Positions 26,095 through 34,934 of a stretch of DNA of 64,000 nucleotides are shown here, piece by piece (the first letter of the stretch is position 1; each line of letters opens with the position of its first letter). Made by a program: the position numbers and the translations under genes. A model generated the notes under the pieces. The model made no database searches. It was not told the DNA's origin and saw only the letters and a program-made list of their open reading frames with translations. The DNA comes from Fluoribacter dumoffii NY 23 (GTDB taxonomy: Bacteria > Pseudomonadota > Gammaproteobacteria > Legionellales > Legionellaceae). The DNA is taken from positions 3,316,325 to 3,380,324 of the forward strand of contig NZ_CM001373.1 in the NCBI RefSeq assembly GCF_000236165.1, given 5' to 3'.

Positions 26095-27995
26095 GAACCT
26101 GTCCCTTCGTTGTTATGATTCATCTTCCAAACCCTGTTATTTGCTTTACTTGTTCTTGTCCATTCATGTTCTTTAACGAACGTGGGCATAGCATAGGGAT
26201 TGTCTTCCAAATGACGTATAAACCATAAGGTATAAAGAGCATATCCTGGTGCCGTACAATGAGCATGGCTTTGTCCGGGGGCAATTTGATAGGTATCATA
26301 ATTTTCAATGCGCAAAACCTCCTCTCCATTCTCGCCAAATGCATAACCTTGAGGCTCAGAAAAACGATAATGGTAGATTTCCGGTTGCTCATGATAATGA
26401 GAGGGGTAACTCGACCACCGTCCCTGGAAGGTGATAATCTCGCCAACTACCAGATTAGACTCGGGTCGGTTGCGTTTATCAAATACCGTCCTCACAATAC
26501 GGTAGGAGCTGTCATCCAAAATATTTTTTCCTCGGTTATCCAACTCCACAAGGGTGGCTTGATGAAATAAACAAGGAGCAAAAAAGGCTCGATTTTCTGT
26601 TTCAATCAATAAAATTTCACAATCGCTTAAGGCTTCCACTGCAGCATTTTGACCTGAGGGACAATGCAAAACGATAGGGTCCTGAGAAAAATAATCGTAG
26701 CGCTCTGCGTATTCGCTTTGTTGCTCATAATAAAAGACCACTTTTCCAGTCATCAATAGGGCGGCAAATTCATACTGCTCATTAAATCTGTATTTTTGCC
26801 CCGCATCCAATTTAAGGGAGCTAAAATTCATACCGCAGTGGGACGATGGGTGCATCGTGACAATTGCATTGCGTCCGGGGGCAAATCCTTGCGGTTTTTT
26901 AATAAGAAGCGGTGCATTGTGCATCCCTTGTTTTTGATGCAATTGGTTTAAATAAGCACTCTTCCAGATCTGCGGATCCTCAGCAAAATGCTGGATAAAA
27001 TAGTCCAACTCTTCTTTATAGGGAATGGCGGGAGCGCACCCATGGCGTGTAACAACCAAAGCACCACTGGCATTCGCATAAGCAGTAGCAATTTCCCAGG
27101 ATTTACCTTGCAATAATGCCGATAAAAGTCCCGCCATAAATCCATCGCCTGCCCCCAGGACATTAAGAACTTCCACCGGGAAAGGTTTGGTTAATAAAGG
27201 CTGATGCGTGCCCGAAAAATACACTTCCGAGCCTTTTTCGCCCCGCTTCAGCACTACAGGAGCCTGGGTAAATTCCCTGATTTTTTTTAGCGCATGCTGG
27301 ACTTCATCAGCCCCTCCGGCAATACAAATTTCCTCTTCCGTGCCGACGATTAAATCGCAAAAAGACAAAATTTGTTGATAGGTTTCACTTACCTTCTGAC
27401 TCGACTGGTAGCGAGTTTCCCCATCTCCAGCCGCGGTCAATCCCCAAAGAACAGGTCGATAATCCAGATCCAGAATTACTGCCGTCTCAGCTTGCCGCGC
27501 GCGCTGGATCACTTCTTTGGTAGTGTGCAGCATGGACTCTGTAGATAACCCGGTTCCAGTTACTAAAATGGCTTTAGCCTGTTGTAATTTATCCTTGCTT
27601 ATTTGCTGAGGTTTAAGTTGCATATCAGCGCAATCAGTTCGATAAAACATTAAAGGAAATTCATGGGGTGGTTTAATGCCTAATAACACCAATCCCGTCA
27701 AATGATTCTTAGTTTCCTCTAATAAATCAGTATTGACTCCTTCATGTATCAGTTCATTTTTTAAAAAAAGTCCCATTTCGTCCTGGCCAATGCAGGAAAA
27801 CATCATGCACTTTAGCCCCAGGCGTGCAGCGCCTACAGCAATATTCCCCGCACACCCTCCCAAATATTTTCTAAAAGTCTGAGCATCGCTCAAGGACGCC
27901 CCAATTTGTTCTGCATAAAGATCAACTGCCACACGCCCCATACAAATTAAATCGAAGGGTCGATTCATATCACAATAAAATGATGGATAACTCAT
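26091..27995 (-). CDS. iolCB: fused 5-dehydro-2-deoxygluconokinase / 5-deoxy-glucuronate isomerase
   Basis: Two inositol enzymes in one 634-residue chain. Residues ~10-325 are a PfkB-family kinase (IolC) with GGCAGNIAVGAARLG and the catalytic GAGDGFMAGLLSAL; it phosphorylates 2-deoxy-5-keto-gluconate. Residues ~365-625 are the cupin isomerase IolB, with SYPSHYHEQPEIYHYRF carrying the metal-binding His and Glu residues, and SHAHCTAPGYALYTLWFIRH. The same fusion is known in L. pneumophila. I choose ATG 27995, which has GAGGGG five bases upstream and starts eight bases after the iolG stop; a TTG at 28007 is less likely. Confidence 0.94.
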   Translation of the reverse strand: MSYPSFYCDMNRPFDLICMGRVAVDLYAEQIGASLSDAQTFRKYLGGCAGNIAVGAARLGLKCMMFSCIGQDEMGLFLKNELIHEGVNTDLLEETKNHLTGLVLLGIKPPHEFPLMFYRTDCADMQLKPQQISKDKLQQAKAILVTGTGLSTESMLHTTKEVIQRARQAETAVILDLDYRPVLWGLTAAGDGETRYQSSQKVSETYQQILSFCDLIVGTEEEICIAGGADEVQHALKKIREFTQAPVVLKRGEKGSEVYFSGTHQPLLTKPFPVEVLNVLGAGDGFMAGLLSALLQGKSWEIATAYANASGALVVTRHGCAPAIPYKEELDYFIQHFAEDPQIWKSAYLNQLHQKQGMHNAPLLIKKPQGFAPGRNAIVTMHPSSHCGMNFSSLKLDAGQKYRFNEQYEFAALLMTGKVVFYYEQQSEYAERYDYFSQDPIVLHCPSGQNAAVEALSDCEILLIETENRAFFAPCLFHQATLVELDNRGKNILDDSSYRIVRTVFDKRNRPESNLVVGEIITFQGRWSSYPSHYHEQPEIYHYRFSEPQGYAFGENGEEVLRIENYDTYQIAPGQSHAHCTAPGYALYTLWFIRHLEDNPYAMPTFVKEHEWTRTSKANNRVWKMNHNNEGTGS

Positions 27996-28003
27996 AGCAC
28001 CCC

Positions 28004-29020
28004 TCAACTCAGAAAAACCGGCGATTTGCTAACTAAAGACCGTTTTGCAGCTTGCGCAATCCGCAAAGCCTGCAACCCATCCCTTCCTGAAACAGGACTT
28101 GGGCTGTTGTGTAACCAGGCGCTATAAAAAGAATCCAATTCGGCTCTAAAAGCTTGATGATAGCGTTCGAGGAAAAAATATTCCGGATTAGCTTGCTCTG
28201 TGAATTTATTGGCATAATGCATCACTGAATGCTTGAGCTGATTATTAGCCAATAGCATTCCTTCCTTGCCAAATACCTCAATGCGTTGATCATATCCATA
28301 AACAGCTTGACGGCTGTTATCAATAACCCCTAAAGCACCATTCGCAAAACGCATTTGGATGATTGCTGTATCAATATCATCTAAGGCTGCAAAATCAGGA
28401 TTAATCAATACCGCACCTGTTGCATATACCTCAATGACTTCTGATTGAGTTAAAAAGCGCGCCATATCAAAATCATGGATGGTCATATCCATGAACAGTC
28501 CGCCGGAGGTGGCGCAATATTCTTTAGTAGGACAAACCGGATCGCGCGAGGTAATCTTTACAAGATGTACTGCACCAATTTCCCCGGCATGCACCTGTTT
28601 TTGCAGATGGGAAAAACTCGGATCAAAACGCCGGTTAAAACCAAGCTGCAATAACGTACCGTTTGCCTGAGTTGTATGTAACACCTCCAGAATTTCCTCT
28701 TCATACAAACCAATCGGCTTTTCACAAAAAATGGCCTTTCCTGCTTCACTGGCGGCTTTTATTTGCACCACGTGTAAATTCGATGGGGAAGCAATCAAAA
28801 CGGCATCCAGGTTTTGGTGAAAAAGCACGTCCTCGCTCGCGGTGTATTGACCTGCGATAGAGAGTCTATCTGCCCAGGCTTTGTTCAAGCAAGGGTCCGC
28901 AATCGCGTTTAACTCAAATTGCGGTAAATAATTTTTAATATTTTCAGCATGTAATTTACCGATCCGTCCGGCCCCAATGATGCCAATGCGACATTTTCGT
29001 TGTTGATTTGTATTTTCCAT
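28004..29020 (-). CDS. iolG: inositol 2-dehydrogenase
   Basis: First step of inositol catabolism: NAD-dependent oxidation of myo-inositol to scyllo-inosose. It is a 338-residue GFO/IDH/MocA oxidoreductase with the N-terminal Rossmann motif IGIIGAGRIGKLHAENI, the catalytic Lys in CEKPIG, and the substrate-side segment FMDMTIHDFDMARFL. The gene follows the transporter gene by two bases, so the two are in one transcript with coupled translation. Confidence 0.93.
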   Translation of the reverse strand: MENTNQQRKCRIGIIGAGRIGKLHAENIKNYLPQFELNAIADPCLNKAWADRLSIAGQYTASEDVLFHQNLDAVLIASPSNLHVVQIKAASEAGKAIFCEKPIGLYEEEILEVLHTTQANGTLLQLGFNRRFDPSFSHLQKQVHAGEIGAVHLVKITSRDPVCPTKEYCATSGGLFMDMTIHDFDMARFLTQSEVIEVYATGAVLINPDFAALDDIDTAIIQMRFANGALGVIDNSRQAVYGYDQRIEVFGKEGMLLANNQLKHSVMHYANKFTEQANPEYFFLERYHQAFRAELDSFYSAWLHNSPSPVSGRDGLQALRIAQAAKRSLVSKSPVFLS

Positions 29021-29022
29021 AT

Positions 29023-30435
29023 CTAATCCCTCACTAATTCCAAGTCATTTGTTTTTATTCCTGGTAATTCACTACCAATGTCTCTGATTTTTTTACCTGC
29101 CCATAAATTTTTTTCGATTTTTTCCAAAGAGGCACCGGTTGTCTCAGGTACAAAATGGTAAATAAAGAAAAAAGCAAGCAAACACAATGTTCCAAATAAA
29201 CCAAAAGTAAGCACACCCCAATTTTGGTAAATGGTTAAAAAGGATATGGAAACCACAAAATTTGCTCCCCATTGCACCATCGTGGCAATACTCATTGCCA
29301 TTCCACGAACAGCTAAAGGGTAAATTTCGGAGATCAAAACCCAGAATAAAGATCCCACGCTTATACAATATCCCATTACATAGATCGACAAAGCACCCAG
29401 TATCCAGAATTTTTGATTGGGCAACCCCGAATTAAATAATACGACCACTGCAAAAAGGCTCAGGGCAGCAAGGAGCGTCCCGCTTAACAATAAAAAACGC
29501 CGACCTAGCTTGTCTACATAATATAGGGTTAGTAAAGTAAATAAAAAATTCACTCCCCCCATACAAAAAGTAGCTAAAATTGCATCCGAAACCGGATAAA
29601 ATCCTGCCGACTCAAAAATAACTGGACCGTAATACATCAACGCATTAATTCCTGAGAATTGTTGGAATATCCCTAAGGCAATTCCTACAGCAAGGACATT
29701 AATGATGGGCTGCTTAAATAATAAATTCGTTTGAGGAGGAATATCCTTGAAATGGCTCTGAATTTCCTCGATTTCTTTTTGGAAGTTATAACCTAAGGGA
29801 CGGATGCGCTTTAGAGTCTTCAAGGTTTTTTCCAGACCGTATTTTTGCATGAGCCAACGCGGTGAGTGAGGAACAAAATGCATACCAATAAACAAAATTA
29901 GTGCCGGAATACTCCCCATTCCAAATAAGAGACGCCAGCTGTTAACGGAGTAATCATGAAGAAAATAACCAATTAAATAGGCTATTGCCTGACCAAAGGT
30001 AATGGTTAACCCATTAATCAGCACTAAAGTTCCTCTTCGGTTAGGCGGCGCAATTTCTGCGATAAACAATGGGGCGATATAAGAAGCAACTCCGATACAA
30101 ATACCAATAATAAACCGTCCCATTAATAACAGAATGAAATCATGAGTGAAGGCGCATAGAACAGTCCCTAAAATAAATCCTGATGCAACTGTCTTGAGAA
30201 GAAAACGTCGACTTACTTTATCAGCAAAGAAACCACTTAAAGGAATACCCAAAATACAACCGAATAAACTAATACTCACAATCTGGGACCATTGCCATTC
30301 TGAAAGAGAGAGCTGGACCATGACCTGATCCTTCACATCTGCAATCACACTGGAATCAAAACCAAATAAAAACCCTCCAAATCCGGCGATCAGGGCAACA
30401 AAAAAAATAAAAGAATTCGCTCCTGCTTTCTTCAT
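29023..30435 (-). CDS. MFS sugar-porter family inositol transporter
   Basis: A 470-residue 12-helix inner-membrane transporter of the sugar porter family, presumably bringing in myo-inositol by proton symport. Signatures include GFLFGFDSSVI in helix 1, GRFIIGICIGVASYIAPLFIAEIAPPNRRG, PHSPRWLM after helix 6, QQFSGINALMYYGP in helix 7, DKLGRR, and PETTGASLEKIE after helix 12. It is the first gene of the iol operon, matching the L. pneumophila locus, where an inositol transporter-like gene precedes iolG. Substrate assignment rests on context. Confidence 0.9.
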   Translation of the reverse strand: MKKAGANSFIFFVALIAGFGGFLFGFDSSVIADVKDQVMVQLSLSEWQWSQIVSISLFGCILGIPLSGFFADKVSRRFLLKTVASGFILGTVLCAFTHDFILLLMGRFIIGICIGVASYIAPLFIAEIAPPNRRGTLVLINGLTITFGQAIAYLIGYFLHDYSVNSWRLLFGMGSIPALILFIGMHFVPHSPRWLMQKYGLEKTLKTLKRIRPLGYNFQKEIEEIQSHFKDIPPQTNLLFKQPIINVLAVGIALGIFQQFSGINALMYYGPVIFESAGFYPVSDAILATFCMGGVNFLFTLLTLYYVDKLGRRFLLLSGTLLAALSLFAVVVLFNSGLPNQKFWILGALSIYVMGYCISVGSLFWVLISEIYPLAVRGMAMSIATMVQWGANFVVSISFLTIYQNWGVLTFGLFGTLCLLAFFFIYHFVPETTGASLEKIEKNLWAGKKIRDIGSELPGIKTNDLELVRD

Positions 30436-30474
30436 ATTACTTTCCTTAGCATATGCTTTTCGTCGGAGATGTTA

Positions 30475-30490
30475 TCACCCTCCAGGGTGA
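30475..30490. promoter_or_regulatory. perfect 16-bp dyad upstream of the iol operon
   Basis: TCACCCT, CC, AGGGTGA: a fully symmetric 16-bp sequence 40 bp before the transporter start. The 2-base centre makes a hairpin unlikely, so a protein-binding operator for the iol operon is more likely. The regulator is not in this window. Confidence 0.5.
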
Positions 30491-30585
30491 ATAAATAGAG
30501 CGTAAGAAGAACATCCATAAGATTTTTCATCCGACATGGGAAAGCACCGCACATTGAAACCCCAACAATTAATTCAGCAGGAATA

Positions 30586-30594
30586 TGCTATAAT
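30586..30594 (+). promoter_or_regulatory. extended -10 promoter of the first OTU-like gene
   Basis: TGCTATAAT (TGn followed by a perfect TATAAT) ends 35 bp before the ATG at 30630. No good -35 hexamer is apparent, as is usual for extended -10 promoters. Confidence 0.55.
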
Positions 30595-30629
30595 GACCCA
30601 CCTATTTGATTTAGGGTTCTTTTCTAATC

Positions 30630-31595
30630 ATGCAGAATAAAAACGAAATTTCCGAGATTGGCAAAATTAAGTTATCTCCGGTCCAAAGTACGGGCGATTG
30701 TGGTTATCATGTGGTGGTTATTGGCCTTTTTTATTTAGCTCTCAAAGCTGCAAAAGAGCAGCCATTAGCTTCTGCGATAAATACAAGTAAGGCAATAAGC
30801 AAGCTTTTAGAAGAGCAACCCGATTCTTTAAAAAGATGCCTGTCAAAAGAATTTGGAACGAACCAGGAGTGTTTGGTAAGTTATTTGGAAGCAATGACAG
30901 TAAAGGGTTTTGAACAAATTACCTTTAATGAGATTTTGTCTCACTTCACCTCTCAATTAAAAGAAATGGATTGCGGCTCAGCCTGGTTGAGTGAGCGTAT
31001 AAAAAATGAAATTAAGAGCGGTTTATGGATAGAAACGAATCGGGAATGGGAAACACTTCCTGCATTCAAATTGATAATGAAAAAAATTCAATTAAAAGCA
31101 GATGCACTTTACGAAAATGCTTGTGCAACCAAAACTTCCAGGGCAGATGGAGATTTTCTTTTTGAAATTTTATTTCAAGCGCAGATAGAAACATGTAATA
31201 CATTAGGCGATGACGAACTGACTCCCGCGGTAAAGGAAGTAATTTCCCGCTTTTATGCAAAAGATGCACCAAAAGTATGGGTGGATAGTGAGTTTCTCAA
31301 AAACCTGGTTACCCATTTATTAGGTTCTTCTGAAACTATGTTTGATAAACAGGCCGTAGCAATAACGAGTGAAGGGCCAAGTAATAATCATTGGTACATC
31401 GATCTTCCCAATGATGAGTTTGCACAAAAATTTATTTCAATCTATAAAAGCGGTTACCACTCAGGGCTATCTATCATTTTACCCGAAACCAGAGTCGAGG
31501 TACCTCTATCGAGTTTTAGTTCCTTTTTTCCCTCTGCACCCAAAAACAATACGTTACTGCATACAGACCCTGCAACGATACCGCGCTTTAATTAA
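30630..31595 (+). CDS. OTU-like cysteine peptidase paralogue A, candidate effector
   Basis: A 321-residue protein without signal peptide. The N-terminal STGDCGYHVVVIGLFYLA places Cys24 at the start of a helix, and SNNHWYIDLP near the C-terminal end gives His254-Trp, the order and surroundings seen in OTU-type deubiquitinases. The ~200 residues between are helical, much longer than in eukaryotic OTUs; Legionella Lot-class OTUs are known to have a large helical insertion there. A paralogue with the same layout converges from the other strand, stops six bases apart. Deubiquitinase activity and translocation are inference. Confidence 0.72.
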   Translation: MQNKNEISEIGKIKLSPVQSTGDCGYHVVVIGLFYLALKAAKEQPLASAINTSKAISKLLEEQPDSLKRCLSKEFGTNQECLVSYLEAMTVKGFEQITFNEILSHFTSQLKEMDCGSAWLSERIKNEIKSGLWIETNREWETLPAFKLIMKKIQLKADALYENACATKTSRADGDFLFEILFQAQIETCNTLGDDELTPAVKEVISRFYAKDAPKVWVDSEFLKNLVTHLLGSSETMFDKQAVAITSEGPSNNHWYIDLPNDEFAQKFISIYKSGYHSGLSIILPETRVEVPLSSFSSFFPSAPKNNTLLHTDPATIPRFN

Positions 31596-31601
31596 AGGAT
31601 T

Positions 31602-32912
31602 TTATGAAAAGCCTTTTTGATCTAAGGCATTGTTGCCATCCAATTGGGGTTTATCATCAGGGTTCTGTTTTTCTTTACTTTGTTGAAAGGATAAACCTCC
31701 GGTGATAAGGGACGAGACCGAGGCTTTGTCTTTCTTGGATTCAAGTTCCTTTTCAACTGACTTTAATTTTTCGTTTATCATCTCAATGGCTTTTCTAGCC
31801 ACCGTCAGCTCGGTATATTCTTGCATTACTATTCTTCCTTCTGCATAAAGAGGCAACAAAGCAGTATCTAAACTCTCTTGGTCAGGAGGCTCCGATTCAA
31901 AACAGCATAAATCAGAAAGCACTTCTGAAAATGATTTATCAATGTATTTTGCAAAAAGGCCTGAGGTCATTTCTTTAAATTCCCTGAGGGCTTTATTTTT
32001 TGCTTGCAGTAAATCTTTTTGCTCCTTTAACAAAGCAGATAGGGGATCGGCTTTTGCATCCTTTACACGATACACCTCAATTTCCTTAAGGTCTTTACTG
32101 GCCCCAGCGTTTACACTGGAGAGTAACGAATCAGTAGTTTGATTTTTAGGAACATCGATATACCAGTGAGAATCTGTAGGACCTTTACTGGTAATTTCAA
32201 TTCCCTGTGGATCGAAAAATAAATTATCTGCTTTCGGAAAAAGTTGTCGGGAACAATTTTTTAAAAAATCGGCATCAAGCCAGGCTTTTTTAGAACCAGG
32301 ACCGTAATATTTTTTGATGACCTCCTTGGCCATATCCTCTAATACTTCTTCGCTTAAATTCTTAAAAATTTCAAGGGTAGCCTGGAATCGCAACTCACCG
32401 GCCCTTTCAATACTTACATCTGTCCCCACTGCAAGTTCCTGCATCCTATCTAAAATTTTTCTATTGAGCTTTTTAAATTGAGGCAAATCCATCCATTTCT
32501 GATTATCAATCACCCAGGCGCCCTCTTTTATCATATTTTTAAAATAGTCGACCCCTAGATCTGAAGTAAGAAGGGAAACGCGCATCCCATCGCTAAAATC
32601 AGCCAAAACCTCTCTGAATGACAGACGATCCCAACTTGATGAACCGAGCTCTGTTACTATATTGTTAATCGTTTGCACATTATCAGAACCAGTAAACCGA
32701 TTCAGCATTCGCATATTTGAAAAGAGTTCTGATAAAGGTTTGCTACTGTTCAGAGTCTCTGCAACTGCAGGATCCTGTTTAGCCTGCATTCCTAAATGCA
32801 ATAATCCCACACAAAATGCATAGTAGCCGCAATCTCCTGCATCAAAAGGGGGTTCAAGCTTGGAGCGTTTACGCCCCTGAGCTTCTTTTGTATAACCTAT
32901 TTTACTTTCCAT
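31602..32912 (-). CDS. OTU-like cysteine peptidase paralogue B, candidate effector
   Basis: A 436-residue relative of the convergent gene. Cys28 lies in FDAGDCGYYAFCVGLLHLG and His249 in PTDSHWYIDVPK; shared intermediate blocks include SFREVLADFS versus TFNEILSHFT, EGAWVIDNQKWMDLPQF versus SGLWIETNREWETLPAF, and KKAWLDADFLKN versus PKVWVDSEFLKN. The relationship is therefore clear across the whole core. It adds ~150 C-terminal residues containing coiled-coil-like helices (ELTVARKAIEMINEKLKSVEKEL) and a polar tail. No signal peptide. Candidate Dot/Icm effector by architecture. Confidence 0.72.
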   Translation of the reverse strand: MESKIGYTKEAQGRKRSKLEPPFDAGDCGYYAFCVGLLHLGMQAKQDPAVAETLNSSKPLSELFSNMRMLNRFTGSDNVQTINNIVTELGSSSWDRLSFREVLADFSDGMRVSLLTSDLGVDYFKNMIKEGAWVIDNQKWMDLPQFKKLNRKILDRMQELAVGTDVSIERAGELRFQATLEIFKNLSEEVLEDMAKEVIKKYYGPGSKKAWLDADFLKNCSRQLFPKADNLFFDPQGIEITSKGPTDSHWYIDVPKNQTTDSLLSSVNAGASKDLKEIEVYRVKDAKADPLSALLKEQKDLLQAKNKALREFKEMTSGLFAKYIDKSFSEVLSDLCCFESEPPDQESLDTALLPLYAEGRIVMQEYTELTVARKAIEMINEKLKSVEKELESKKDKASVSSLITGGLSFQQSKEKQNPDDKPQLDGNNALDQKGFS

Positions 32913-33151
32913 ACTGCACCAAAGGATGATATTTATATGCTCAAATTATAGTACAAATACCCCAATAGTTCTTTTTGTGCTCAGGCTGGATAATTGGTAG
33001 TTCCTTAGCTTCTGCAGCGATTCCTGGTTTCCAGATGCAGCAGTTGCATGGCCTTCACAATAATTGTTATGTTTGATGCAATTGCTTATTACTCCAAAAA
33101 TACAAAAATCGTCTGATGGACTTTCACTCAGTGGATGGACAAGAAAAGTAA

Positions 33152-33307
33152 ATGGCTCTGAAACAATTGGTTAAAAAAATTATTACCCTATTTTTGCTTG
33201 GCAGCGTTGCTTTGGGTATAGGCTCTTGTACAGGTTCTAAAAATTCCGCTGCCTACAGCGTGGGCGGGGAAGAATACGGCACTAATGAACATGGAGGCTG
33301 GCGTTAG
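33152..33307 (+). CDS. small lipoprotein (51 aa)
   Basis: A short frame below most length cut-offs that reads as a complete lipoprotein. The start MALKQLVKK is basic, ITLFLLGSVALGIGSC is the hydrophobic core with a lipobox (Ile-Gly-Ser before Cys26), and the mature 26 residues are small and polar, ending YGTNEHGGWR before TAG. AAGAAAAG precedes the ATG. The signal-peptide geometry is convincing. Lipidation at Cys26 would place it in the envelope; Thr after the Cys favours the outer membrane under the +2 rule. The TolB-like gene starts 68 bp downstream on the same strand. Confidence 0.7.
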   Translation: MALKQLVKKIITLFLLGSVALGIGSCTGSKNSAAYSVGGEEYGTNEHGGWR

Positions 33308-33375
33308 CAGGAATTTGACCTGTCATCGCTTTATCATCCAAAATTAAGGGAAATCATAAAGGAACCTCACTTTCC

Positions 33376-34326
33376 ATGAGAATTTATTTATTTTTGTTTG
33401 TCTTAATCTATTGTGCCGTTGTTCAAGCCAAGCCTCTAATTGCTTTTGAGCGTTATGGTTTTATTTGGACAGCTAACATTGATGGCACTAACGCGAAAAA
33501 AATTACTCAGGGGTACATACCAGAAATCTCCCCTGACGGGAAATACATTGCCTTTAATTTAGTGGAAAAAAGCCCATCAGGAAATCGTTACCTGGCTATT
33601 ATTGAGCTTGAATCAGGTAAAATCACCCAATTAAAAAATATACCTTCTGAAAATAACTTCAATCCAGTATGGTCCCCTGATAGCAAAAAATTATTGTTCA
33701 ATACCTTTATAAACAGTAATTGGCATTTGGCATTGATCGATAGGAATGACAGTGGTTATCGTCTCATCAACAACACGGAAAATGAATACAGTCCCGCATG
33801 GGCTGCGGATGGAAAGTCCTTCTTCAGTCATGATCTTGATTCGATTTACTGGTTGGATTTGCAGGGTAATGTAATAAAAAAATGGCAAATCAACTCAATA
33901 ATTCCCCGTGGGAGCATGAGCAGTGCGTCTCGAATGAACAGTTCGCCCAATGGAAAAATGCTGATTATGGATGTAGATATGGATGAAACCATCCACCGGA
34001 AAAACTGGGATGAACCTCCACTTGCTCTATGGGTACTGCATTTGGATTCAGGAAAAACCAACCGCATCACCCCCAAAGGGATGTTGGCATGGAGTCCTTT
34101 CTGGATTGATTCTGATACCTATGTTTTCCTGGGGCAGGAAATAAATGAAAAAACACCTTCACTGCACCGGGGTTCTCTGAAAAATCCTTCTGAGGGATTG
34201 TTATTGCATAATGTTCAAACACCCAGTGTTTCTCGCCAGGCAGCTTTGGAGCAGCAGGAAAAATCAGGTTTAACAATAGAAAAATCAGGCCCTCCATTGT
34301 TTGAAGATAGGAAAACTGCTGGATAG
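33376..34326 (+). CDS. exported TolB-like beta-propeller protein
   Basis: A 316-residue exported protein with a Sec signal peptide (residues 1-18, MRIYLFLFVLIYCAVVQA). The mature chain holds five WD40-like PD40 repeats of the kind found in the TolB propeller: PEISPDGKYIAFN, NPVWSPDSKKLLFN, SPAWAADGKSFFS, NSSPNGKMLIMD and WSPFWIDSDTYVF. It lacks the N-terminal domain of true TolB and is shorter, so it is a propeller-only periplasmic relative. Likely a protein- or ligand-binding scaffold; no catalytic residues seen. A small lipoprotein gene precedes it. Confidence 0.8.
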   Translation: MRIYLFLFVLIYCAVVQAKPLIAFERYGFIWTANIDGTNAKKITQGYIPEISPDGKYIAFNLVEKSPSGNRYLAIIELESGKITQLKNIPSENNFNPVWSPDSKKLLFNTFINSNWHLALIDRNDSGYRLINNTENEYSPAWAADGKSFFSHDLDSIYWLDLQGNVIKKWQINSIIPRGSMSSASRMNSSPNGKMLIMDVDMDETIHRKNWDEPPLALWVLHLDSGKTNRITPKGMLAWSPFWIDSDTYVFLGQEINEKTPSLHRGSLKNPSEGLLLHNVQTPSVSRQAALEQQEKSGLTIEKSGPPLFEDRKTAG

Positions 34327-34383
34327 TTTTACCGGCAAATTCATGCTAACTTAATGGGACGCAACACAAATTACGGTAAGACC

Positions 34384-34830
34384 ATGAGTCAATCCATAAT
34401 AAGAAACATCCTATTTAGCCTATTCTTCGTGTATTCAGCTTTGGGGTTTTCAGAAACACACAGGGATAGCGTCTCCAAAGAAGAAGTCAATGGGACCTTC
34501 ATCATGCCTTTCCCTGCCCCTCATAAGGATATTACCAATACTTTGAGCGTCCATGCATTAGGGGGAGGAAAAATTAAAATTTCCTTCGAATTAATCTACC
34601 CTTACATGGTAAATGGGGAACTTCAAGCTAACACAGGGGAACTCTCCGGTATCGCCAACATCAAAGGAGATACCGCAATTTATACCTCAACCGAATTTGG
34701 TCAATGTTCCATTACCATTACGTTTAATAAACCGGGAGTGGTAACCGTGAACCAGGAAGGTTCGGATGCCGATTGTGGATTTGGTCATAATGTTTATGCT
34801 AATGGGACTTACTATAAAAGGCAAAAATAA
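34384..34830 (+). CDS. exported hypothetical protein (148 aa)
   Basis: An exported protein of unknown function. With the start at ATG 34384 the N-terminus is a normal Sec signal peptide (MSQSIIRNILFSLFFVYSALGFS, then ETHRDS). An upstream ATG at 34354 would add ten polar residues ahead of it and is less likely. The mature chain is beta-rich with GGGKIKISFELIYPY and ADCGFGHNVYANGTYYKR; two cysteines (in GQCSITI and DADCGFG) may form a disulfide. It follows the TolB-like gene by 57 bp. Confidence 0.68.
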   Translation: MSQSIIRNILFSLFFVYSALGFSETHRDSVSKEEVNGTFIMPFPAPHKDITNTLSVHALGGGKIKISFELIYPYMVNGELQANTGELSGIANIKGDTAIYTSTEFGQCSITITFNKPGVVTVNQEGSDADCGFGHNVYANGTYYKRQK

Positions 34831-34934
34831 ATGCTTTTTCACATCCCACAGATAAACGAAAGGATAATGTTCAGATTGCTTTCTGTTTAGGATTATGATT
34901 TGATTTTTCTAAAAGGAATTAATGAACCAGTATA

